DNA of 64,000 nt from Tetragonia tetragonoides (Eukaryota; Streptophyta; Magnoliopsida; Caryophyllales; Aizoaceae): NCBI GenBank assembly GCA_038025085.1, contig CM076147.1:26947001-27011000 (forward strand), in the 5' to 3' direction. Position 1 is the first letter of the stretch. Each line of letters begins with the position of its first letter. The translations under genes and the position numbers were made by a program. Below the pieces are notes generated by a model. It ran no database searches. It saw only the letters and a list, made by a program, of their open reading frames with translations, and was not told the origin of the DNA. Below, piece by piece: positions 54,319-64,000 of this stretch.

Positions 54319-54579
54319 GGGTCTGTTCTCTTCACCTTCTTTTTACTGAACTTATCTGCACAACACTGACCTGAACTGATATTTACTGAACTGAATTTTT
54401 CTGAACTGAACTAGTTTTTACTGAATCTATAATTACAAAGAGTAAAATTTTACTTCATTTTATCGAACTGTACTGAATTTTTCTGAAATGAACTTCTTTT
54501 TACTGAACGGAACTGAATTTTACTGAACAAGACTGAATTGTACTGAATAGTTTAGGGAGAAGTAGAAGAGAATAGGGCC
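54319..54579. mobile_element. Harbinger-like MITE with CTGAACTGAA interior, 261 bp
   Basis: The left end GGGTCTGTTCTCTTCACCTT pairs with the right end AGAAGAGAATAGGGCC. TTA on both sides (54316-54318, 54580-54582). Confidence 0.75.
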
Positions 54580-54629
54580 TTACTCTACCAATTACCAATT
54601 TGTTTTGGTTTGGACCCTCACTTGCCCTA

Positions 54630-54848
54630 GGGTGTGTTCTTTAGAGTTTATACGGTCAATTCAGTTCACCTCAGGTGTCAGTTCAGTGATTTTCAGTTAG
54701 TTAAGTGATGTTCAGTTCAGTTCAGTGGTGCTGAGTTCAGAAACATACTTTTTGTCTCACATATCAAGTTGTGTTAGTTAAGTGTGTCCAGTTCAGTGGT
54801 GTTGAATTCAGTTCTGTTCTGGTAAGTTCAGCTCCAAAGAACGCACCC
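54630..54848. mobile_element. Harbinger-like MITE, 219 bp
   Basis: The ends GGGTGTGTTCTTTAGAG and CCAAAGAACGCACCC are inverted. Flanking triplets are CTA and TTA, i.e. one mismatch. The interior has TTCAGTTCAGTGGTG words. Confidence 0.65.
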
Positions 54849-55058
54849 TTATGTGTGCTCATTTGATTAAGGCTTTGTTCTCTTCACCTTCTCTTTACTT
54901 AACTTATCTGCAAAATATTAAACTAAACTGGAATTTACAGAACATAACTGAACTTTTTTCTGAATTGAACTTATTGTTACTGAAACTACAGTTACAAAGG
55001 CTCTGTTTGATTCAACTTAATTTCCCTTAAATTAAGTTCAGTTTAGTTTAGTTCAATT

Positions 55059-55061
<3 letters not shown>

Positions 55062-55097
<36 letters not shown>

Positions 55098-55098
55098 A
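55062..55098. repeat. (GTT)n microsatellite
   Basis: Twelve or so TTG/GTT triplets inside the composite MITE. Confidence 0.9.
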
Positions 55099-55209
55099 TT
55101 AGCATGTCTTATGTGAGACCAACTCACAGAAAAATGGGTCACTATTTAGCAATTGCAGGGGTCAAAAAAGAGCGTGGGAAAAAATCATTTTTCTTGTAAC
55201 TATGCGATA

Positions 55210-55493
55210 CTCCCTCCGTGCCAGACAAATGCTTACAGTTGCTTTTTCATGTAAAAATACAAAGATTTAAAATGTAACTATGTGATACTCACTCCGTGAA
55301 AAAAATACAAAGATTTAAAATGTAAAAATATTATTGTTAGATACATCGTCTTAAGTAGTACTTTTAGAAAATCATAATTTTATAATTTATATATTCATAT
55401 AATTACTATTATTTATGGTCAAATAAAGTGGTGCATTGAAGACCGTGAAAAAACAACTGTAATCATTTGTCTGGGAAGGACTGAAGGAGGGAG
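55210..55493. mobile_element. Stowaway-like MITE, 284 bp, nested
   Basis: The left end CTCCCTCCGTGCCAGACAAA pairs with the right end ATTTGTCTGGGAAGGACTGA (AGGAGGGAG). TA flanks at 55208-55209 and 55494-55495. A short internal duplication of AAAAATACAAAGATTTAAAA is present. Confidence 0.75.
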
Positions 55494-55891
55494 TATAACC
55501 TTTGGAAAGAGAAAAGTATACTCACAGAAAAATGGAGTCACTTTTTAACAATTGTAGGGGGTCAAAAAAATTGTGGGAAAAAAGCGTTTTTCTTGTAACT
55601 ATGTGATATTACCTTTGCTAAACAATGACAATAACAATAACAACAATGTAATAATAATTAAATTCAGTCAGTTAAGTTCAGCTCAGTTTTGGCCTGGGCA
55701 ATTAAGTTTAGTTCCGTGTCATTCAGTTCAGTCCAGTCCAGTTCAGTTACGTGAAATTCAATTGAACCAAATGAAACTGAAGAGTAAAATTGTACTTCGG
55801 TTTATCAAATTGAACTGAATTTTCCTAAACTGAACCGATTTTTATTGAACTGAACTGAGTTTTACTGAATACTTCAGAGAACAAGGCCTAA

Positions 55892-56740
55892 GGCCCAATC
55901 ATTGAAATTTATCACATGGTTACGTGTGCAGAAGTAATGGGCAGGGCATCCACCACCGTGTGAGTCTCTACCTCGGAGAACTTGTCCCTATTCAACCCAT
56001 ATACAACTACCCAAAGAATTAGGTATATCATCGTGTCACCAAAAATTACAGTATTAAGACTCCATTCTTTTGAGCTAAAATAAAACTACATAGTTTTTAT
56101 ACAAGTTTTTGGAAGAAGAACATACTTATTTATTTTACAAATTTTTTGGTGCAAATTTATTTTACAAATTTAATGACATGGTTTTTAGCGTTGGCTCATG
56201 TCTTGGTCGGCAGACCCTGATTTGCGAGCATATCGGTTACCTGTCTTCATGATTCATGAATCAGTGTCAAGTTGGACATTCTTCTACTCAAATCCAGCTT
56301 CTCATTGTCCCCTTTCTTATTATCATTAGACCTTTTCACAGAATTCACTGAATCTGATCCAATGATGATGAATTGATGAGTTGTTAGATATGTGATACCC
56401 ATTCTTTTTCCATTGTGATCTCGATGGCTATTTGGCCATATTGCCATGCACACTGGCCACTGCATTAACTTCGGCTTATAATTTATTTATCTCAACTTTT
56501 CCAATCGCAATTATGAAAGCAACGCAACTGATGAACTTCCGAACTTGGCTCCATATCACGCACGTAAGACACCCCTTATAGAAAATTTGAGTTTTTCTCT
56601 TCTTCCTCTGCTTTTTTATTCCACGCTCCCTTTCTGATCTAGGAGTATATTCCTATATGATAGATCAACATGCATGCCAGGAAAAACGATTTTTCCAACG
56701 CAATTCTTGCACCAAACAACCAATATACGTATACATAAGT
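55892..56740. other. Intergenic DNA, no gene seen
   Basis: A 72-codon minus frame at 56247-56465 has no recognisable features. No repeats with clear boundaries. Confidence 0.4.
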
Positions 56741-56744
56741 AATA

Positions 56745-56830
56745 AGTGGTTGGTGTAAGACTGTGAGTGATTCGACACTCTCATCTCTTAAGTAAGGTCG
56801 TGGGTTCGAATCTTGTGAATGTGAAAACTA
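56745..56830 (+). other. tRNA-like / SINE-head-like sequence (weak)
   Basis: AGTGGTTGGTGTAAGACTG followed about 50 bp later by GTGGGTTCGAATCTTGT resembles RNA polymerase III A and B boxes of a tRNA or tRNA-derived SINE. No acceptor-stem pairing was found, so it is not called a tRNA gene. Confidence 0.3.
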
Positions 56831-56869
56831 CTTGCTGGGAGCGGTTACTGTGAGATAGATTGTAATATT

Positions 56870-57426
56870 TGAAGTGGGGACATTGTCCCACATTGGAAGG
56901 GTGACAAACATTTTAGACACACTTAGCATTTGGACGGTTGACGGCTAATGATTGAAGATAAAAATAATAATAGTAATATCATTATTATTATTTGTTGGTG
57001 GTTATTGATAATTAATTAATGAAATTAATTTATTATTGTTAACCAACATGTCTCTTCATAATTAATTAAATAATTAATTAATTGATTATTGTCAACCAAC
57101 ATGCCTTTTCATAATTTGCTCAACCAACATGTCTTTTGGAGTTTAGTCCAAACAACATATCTTTTGGAGTTTTTTCAAGCAACGTGTCTTTTCATGATTT
57201 GTCTATAAATAGGTGGCTTATGCCACATTTTGAATTATCCCTTCAATTGCCTTATTCCTATCACTTATCTCTCTAAAGTTTATTTTTGCCTTGTTTAATC
57301 CTGCGGGTAACTTGTCCTACGAACCCATAGTAGGGCAATATTACCTTAAGGACAGTGTTCAATTACGATTCAAGGCCATAGAGTATTATCCTTCAACTTC
57401 AAATCTAACAATCTTAAGGTAATATT
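56870..57426 (+). repeat. Probable 5' LTR/leader of a second copia element
   Basis: Contains TTGTCCCACATTGGAAGGGT, a motif common in plant copia LTRs, a TATAAATAGG at 57201-57210 as a likely TATA box, and precedes a copia gag. LTR borders, partner LTR and primer-binding site are not identifiable. Confidence 0.45.
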
Positions 57427-57932
57427 ATGGAAGGAGAATCATCTGCGGCTATAACAATGATGAACCGGACTTTATCAAATTGGATCGTTTTGATGGTACT
57501 AATTTCACGAGATGGAAAGACAAATTGGCTTTCCTACTCACTGCACTGAAGGTTTACTATGTTCTCGATCCAGACTTGCCACCAATTTCCGAGGCGAAGA
57601 AAGAGGACAATGATACTGTTAAGGCACTAAGGAAGAAGCGTGAAGAAGATGAAATAGTTTGTAGGGGACACATACTGAATTCCCTGACAGATCGCTTATA
57701 TGATTTGTTTTCAATTTTGAAGACTCCAAAGGAAATTTGGCGGGCACTTGAGACTAAGTATAACAACGAGAAGAAAGGTACGGATAAATTTCTTGGAATG
57801 AAACTTTTTGAATATAAAATGTCCAATGACTTACCTATAATGGATCAAATTCATGAGTTACAAATAATGGTGTCAAAACTTTCTGATTTGGATGTTAAGG
57901 TTCCTGATGCACTTCAAGTGGGGCAATTTTAG
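57427..57932 (+). pseudogene. Copia gag (UBN2-type), broken
   Basis: The ATG at 57427 (MEGESSAA) is followed by a shift near 57475. Then DRFDGTNFTRWKDKLAFLLT, ILNSLTDRLYDLFSILKTPK and EIWRALETKYNNEKKG typify the copia gag N-terminal domain. It ends TAG at 57930, with more sequence downstream in other frames. Confidence 0.75.
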
Positions 57933-57980
57933 CAAAATTACCTTCCTCTTGGAATGACTATAGGAAAAAAGTGTTAGCCA

Positions 57981-58979
57981 ATGACAGAAAGTTTGACAAT
58001 GGACCGATTCCAAACACATCTCCAAATCGAGGCAGAAACTCGGGCAAGAGATGTGTTTGTGGAAATTGGTACAAAAGTGAATGTTGTAACTGAAAATCAA
58101 TCTGGAAAATCTCATAACTTGGGATTCCAGAAGAAGGCTTTTAAAAAGTCTGGTAATTCTAAAAAGAACGTTCGTTGTCATGGTTGCAACAAGAAAGGGC
58201 ACTTCATCAAAGATTGTTGGATAGTGCATCCAGAATTGAAGAAAAATGCTACTGGCAACAAGAACAAAGCCAATCTAGTTGAAACTGAAATCAAGGAACT
58301 AATAGCAATAGTTTCTGAAATGAAAGTTGACATGGTCACTGAGTTGCACATGGTTGATGTGTGCAACAAATCAACAGATTGGTGGTTGGATTCAGGAGCA
58401 ACGATCCATGTGTGCAACAATAAATCAATGTTCAAGACTTATGAAGAATTGGCTGGGCATGAAGATGTTCTTATGGGCAATCATGTCGCTGCCAAGGTCC
58501 ATGGGAAGGGTTCTGTAGAACTGAATTTCACATCTGGACAGAAACTTACATTAATAAATGTTTTTCATGTGCCTGAAATTAGGAAGAATCTTATGTCTGC
58601 TAATTGTTTATGTAAGAAGGGTTTTAAGATAGTTTTAGAATCAGACAAAGTTATTGTAACTAGGAATGGAGTTTTTGTGGGAAAGGGTTATTCATGTGAT
58701 GGTATGTTTAAACTCGGTATTAATGAAATAAATGTTATATTTGCCTATATTGTTGATTCCAATCCTTACTTGTGGCATGCTAGATTGGGACACTTGAATT
58801 TTAGTTCTCTGAAATACATGTCAAAGAAGGAATATATTGCTTGTAATTTTAATAATTGTGATAAATGTGAAATCTGTATTCAAGCAAAAATGACTAAAAC
58901 TCAATTTCCGAGAGTTGATCGTGACACTCAATTACTAGATCTTGTACACTCTGATATTTGTGAACTTAATGGTATATGA
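57981..58979 (+). pseudogene. Copia zinc knuckle, protease and integrase start
   Basis: The knuckle is CHGCNKKGHFIKDC (58176-58217). The protease motif reads DWWLDSGATIHVCNN. A GAG-pre-integrase region begins WHARLGHLNFSSLKYM and ends CEICIQAK. The integrase Asp is in DLVHSDICELNG. TGA at 58977. The layout is that of Tork/TNT1-type copia elements; the assignment is tentative. Confidence 0.8.
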
Positions 58980-59530
58980 ACCAGAGGAGGAAAACGTTAT
59001 TTCATAACTTTTTATAGACGACTTTTCTAGATAAACTTATGTTTATTTATTAAGAACAAAGGATGAAGCCTTTGAAAAGTTCAGAGAATACAAAGCTTTA
59101 GTAGAAAATCAGAAAGGCAAAACCATACAAAATTTTGAGGAGTGATAGAGGGGGTGAATACTTTCCAACTGAATTTACTCAATATTGTGAAGATAATGGG
59201 TTAATTCATTAAAGAACCGCCCCTCGTTGTCCTCAACATAATGGTTTGGCTGAAAGGAAGAATAGGACATTAAATGACATGACTAATACCATGTTACGTC
59301 ATGCCAAACTTCCTAATAATCTATGGGAGAAGCCCTTCTCACAGCTTGTCATATTCATAATAGAATTCCATCAAAGAAAACTCATACTTCACCATATGAG
59401 GTTTGGAATGGAAGAAGACCCAATATTAATTATTTTAAAGTATGGGGGTGTATTGCTTATTATTAAATTCCTGATCCACAAAGGACAAAATTAGGTCCAA
59501 GAGGAATCAAAAGTGTATTCGTAGGATATG
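58980..59530 (+). pseudogene. Copia integrase remnant
   Basis: The remaining integrase is split over frames: LRSDRGGEYFPTEF with the second Asp, then APRCPQHNGLAERKNRTLND with the Glu, then a shift. Later SVFVGYA marks the integrase C-terminal region. It breaks off at about 59531, where LINE sequence takes over. Confidence 0.7.
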
Positions 59531-59552
59531 CTCTGATGATTTAGGAGTCTAC

Positions 59553-60660
59553 TTGGGTTTTCCTTTAACCACAAAGAGACCCGCTAAGAGGCAATTGCAA
59601 AACATTGTGGCTAAGATCAAGGGAAAGTTGAGTAATTGGAAGGCAAAAAACTTGTCTACTGCTGGGAGGTTGTGCCTTGTTAATGCCTCTTTGAACACCA
59701 TCCTCACTTACACTATGCAGTGCATTCATATGCCCATGTCTACACTCAAGGAGTTAAACACTCATGTGAATAACTTCCTTTGGGGTGAAAATGAGGGTAG
59801 ATATAAACTCCATTTGGTCTCATGGGATAAAGTTACCTTGGCCAAAAGTGATGGTGGCCTTGACATAAGAGATAACATTCTTATGAGTAAGATCCATATG
59901 GCTAGACAATGTTGGAAAATATTCTCTAACCCGGAGACTTTGCATGCTAGAGTTATTAATGAGAAGTATGTCAACAATAAGGTTAAGATCACTCCTTTTG
60001 GCCAGGGGTCCCATTTTTGGCAAGACTTGGGGAAAGGGTGGGAGGTGTATCATAATAGCATCCAGTGGACACTAGGAAATTGTGAGTCTATTTTATTTTG
60101 GGAGGACCATTGGACTGAGTGGGGTTCTCTTAGAAATATGATTGCTGACCCCCTAACTGAACATGAGCTTAATCTTAAAGTTGCTGACTGTGTCCATTGG
60201 CAGGGTACTAACTTCACTTGGAAGTTGGATCATTTGTCCTTTGTGCTCCCTCCTGACGTCCTTGATCATATTAGGGATAAGCAAAAACCTGTGCTTGGAA
60301 AAGATGATATTGATTAGTTTCTGTGATTTTGCTTCAAAAGGAAAATTTTCACTAACTGATGCTTATTTTGAGGAAAAAAGAAATCTTGCATCTATCCAAA
60401 CTCCCTGGTTAAGCAATGATGAAGATTTAATTTGGCTTTGGCAAGCAAAAACTCTTCCAAAAATAAAAAACTTCTTGTGGCTTGCTTTCTTTGACAAACT
60501 TCTTACTAATGTTACCTTGTTTAAAAGAAATATTCTACCCCATGAAGTCTGTACTGTTTGTCTGGATGGTAATGAGGATACGTTACATGTTCTTAGGGAC
60601 TGTGAGAGAGCTAAGGAGGTTTGGAGGCAATTCTGTATACCTGACACCTTCTTTACCTAA
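59553..60660 (+). pseudogene. LINE-C reverse transcriptase tail and zinc-binding domain
   Basis: Reads KGKLSNWKAKNLSTAGRLCL, NNFLWGENEGRYKLHLVSWD and ILFWEDHWTEWGSL, then a shift near 60310. The zinc-binding domain continues with LPKIKNFLWLAFFDKLLTNV and VCTVCLDGNEDTLHVLRDCE. It stops TAA at 60658. Confidence 0.8.
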
Positions 60661-60705
60661 CCCCTTCAACTCTGGCTCAAAGCCAACCTCGTTCTTGATA
60701 AGTGT

Positions 60706-61392
60706 ATGTCCAACCAACTGCCTTGGAACATTCACTTCTCCTTCACTGTGTGGGAGATATGGAAGAAGAGAAACCTTGCAGTTTTTGAGGAGAAAAGCCT
60801 ACCCTTTACCTCTTGGTTCAAAAAAATTAGTTTTCATGCGTGGGAGTTTTACTCAACCCTAGGCAAACTAAAACCTATCCTGAGCAACTCTCCTATCTTT
60901 GTCAACTGGAAACCACCTAATCTGAATTGGACCAAAGTGAACTGTGATGCCTCTTATGATACAGTGAACAAGCTTGCAGGTTTGGGATTTGTGTGTCGAA
61001 ACAATGCAGGTATGTGGATTGCAGGAGGAATGTCAAAGAAGCCAGCAAGGGATGTTCGTGAAGCTGAACTGTTGAGCCTAATTCAAGCAATAAGATTTGT
61101 GAAGCAAGAGAAGTGGGATAATGTGATGATTAGCTCAGACAACAAGAGTATCATCAGTACGCTACATGACAATGTGATGTTGCATGATCACCTACTCCCT
61201 TTGTTTATGGAATGCAGGTGCCTACTAAGCGGTTTGAGGACGAAGATGCTTACTTTTGAGTTCAGGGAGGGAAATCAAGTTGCAGACAAGATGGCTCAGT
61301 TTGCTAGGAAGGAACTAAGGGAGGATCAAGGGCTTAATGTTTTATGTTCCCCTCCTATTTTTGTTTGGAATTGTTATCCAAAGACTCTGTAA
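60706..61392 (+). pseudogene. LINE-C RNase H domain (open)
   Basis: An uninterrupted 228-codon frame. It has SFTVWEIWKKRNLAVFEEKS, then the RNase H fold with KVNCDASYDTVNKLAGLGFV, REAELLSLIQAIRF, ISSDNKSIIS and FREGNQVADKMAQFAR. The four acidic residues of RNase H (Asp, Glu, Asp, Asp) are present. It ends TAA at 61390. Although open, it is only the C-terminal part of an ORF2. Confidence 0.8.
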
Positions 61393-61485
61393 GTTTTAAG
61401 TATGATAGGCAAAACTCTAATTATGGTACTGTTACTGACTTAACATAATTTTTATGCAATGCAATCTTTCCAAAAAAAAATAAAA

Positions 61486-61966
61486 TTTCAACTCTTACTT
61501 TCAGATGATCCAATATTGAACAAATTTAGACCGATTGTAAATAGTTAATGGTCAAACTGAAAATGTCCATTTGTTCAAAGTTTCATTCAAATAAGTTTAG
61601 TTCAAATAAGTTCATTTTAGTATTTTAATTTTCAGGTGAAAGCTTAAGAGCAAACTCTTAATCATGTGGGTGTTTTCCAGCTAAGAGGCTCAAATTCATC
61701 ACCTGATGTTGTATGTAATGCTTTATTTGCCAACAGGCCAAACACCTAATAATTTATGTATTTAGTGATTTCTAAACGATTAGACAAAGCTATCTTCAAT
61801 TGCTAGAGCAACTAAATATGTAAAATTCAAAGGGACGCTACTTTTATTCTTTTCTCTCTCTTTTTTTATTTATAATAATGGAGTAGTTTCGAAGATTTGA
61901 TATATGGTATGTAATAATGGAGTAGTTTAGAAAATTTAATTGAATAAAAAAAAAAGAAAGGCTTTT
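61486..61966. other. MITE-like remnants and intergenic DNA
   Basis: 61490-61650 shares words (CCAATATTGAACAAATTTAG, AAATAGTTAATGGTCAA, AAGTTCA runs) with the element at 28259-28554. No clean ends. No gene. Confidence 0.4.
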
Positions 61967-62135
61967 TTCAAACAGCAAGTTTTGTGTGAGACCAATTCAC
62001 AAAAAATTGGGGTCACTTTTCAGAAATGTAGGGGTCACTTATGGTGAGCACGCAGTAACCCTGATTTCATTGAAAAGTGACCTCCGTATCACCAAAAATT
62101 ACAAAAAGACCGTCTTATAAAAATTGTCGTGTTTT
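61967..62135. mobile_element. GTGTGAGACCAATTCA-type MITE
   Basis: CAAGTTTTGTGTGAGACCAA at the left and AGACCGTCTTATAAAAATTG at the right are weakly inverted. The core repeats GGGGTCACTTTT and its complement. Same family as 43565-43712. Confidence 0.45.

Positions 62136-64000
<1,865 letters not shown>

Larger units (their letters stand above)
54871..55888. mobile_element. Composite Harbinger-like MITE with nested insertions
   Basis: The left end GGCTTTGTTCTCTTCACC and right end AGAGAACAAGGCC are inverted with TAA on both sides (54868-54870, 55889-55891). Inside lie a second CAGTTCAG-type copy starting near 55000, a GTT repeat, two GTGAGACCAACTCAC-type fragments and a Stowaway. Confidence 0.6.
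59531..61485 (+). mobile_element. Third LINE, 3' part only (LINE-C)
   Basis: Begins within the reverse transcriptase C-terminal region (DDLGVYLGFPLTTKRPAKRQ) directly after copia integrase sequence. It continues through the zinc-binding domain and RNase H and ends in an A-rich tail (61472-61485). No target duplication was found around it, so simple 5'-truncated insertion is not proven. Confidence 0.75.

Noticed and set aside
56247..56465. 72-codon minus-strand frame as a small gene
   Set aside because: No similarity that I recognise, no splice or promoter context; left as intergenic.

Overview
This is nuclear DNA of a flowering plant, most likely a eudicot. It is AT-rich, has GT-AG introns, carries plant-specific gene families, and is dominated by plant LTR retrotransposons, L1-type LINEs and MITEs. 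There is no operon structure, CRISPR array, rRNA gene or convincing tRNA gene. The species cannot be named from the sequence alone.

Four host genes are supported. (1) A complete nine-exon minus-strand gene (1156-11344) encodes a probable plastid FAD-dependent oxidoreductase of the carotenoid-isomerase-like (CRTISO-like) family. Its fourth intron carries a 3.3-kb non-autonomous LTR element. (2) A tiny plus-strand ORF at 13827-13982 encodes 51 residues resembling the plant DUF4535 family. (3) A four-exon minus-strand DUF1990 gene (14783-17453) has a tandem CAGTAG splice acceptor and an intron full of Stowaway-like MITEs. (4) A two-exon minus-strand 3-ketoacyl-CoA synthase (42391-44777) is an elongase condensing enzyme for very-long-chain fatty acids, with the Cys/His/Asn catalytic residues present. 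A fifth, uncertain locus is an exon-like fragment near 26746-27640.

The rest is mobile DNA. 18280-26132 is a nested block: copia-like LTR pieces (LTR, PBS, PPT on the minus strand) hold a nearly full-length but broken L1/RTE-type LINE (19202-25584). An empty-site copy of the LINE target lies nearby in inverted orientation. 28713-40628 is a Sirevirus-like Ty1/copia element with 1.5-kb LTRs, a GATGT target duplication and an initiator-Met PBS. Its gag-pol is broken in at least ten places, yet an extra 434-residue ORF lies open between pol and the 3' LTR. 46526-47059 is a 5'-truncated LINE tail with a 13-bp target duplication. 47170-52500 is a second LINE whose ORF1 stop and ORF2 start overlap as ATGA. 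56870-59530 is a decayed copia gag-pol that fuses abruptly to a third LINE 3' fragment (59531-61485).

MITEs are abundant and many can be delimited by target duplications: hAT-like (8-bp TSD) at 164-692 and 38465-38986; Stowaway-like (TA) at six or more places; and a Harbinger-like group (TAA/TTA) with shared GGCCCTGTTCTCT-like ends whose interiors are runs of CTGAA or CGGAA. I found no clearly new gene system. The most unusual items are the inverted LINE empty site, the LTR bracketed by both PBS and PPT, the intact extra ORF in the otherwise dead Sirevirus-like element, the tandem acceptor in the DUF1990 gene, and a 128-bp inverted repeat at the end of the second LINE.
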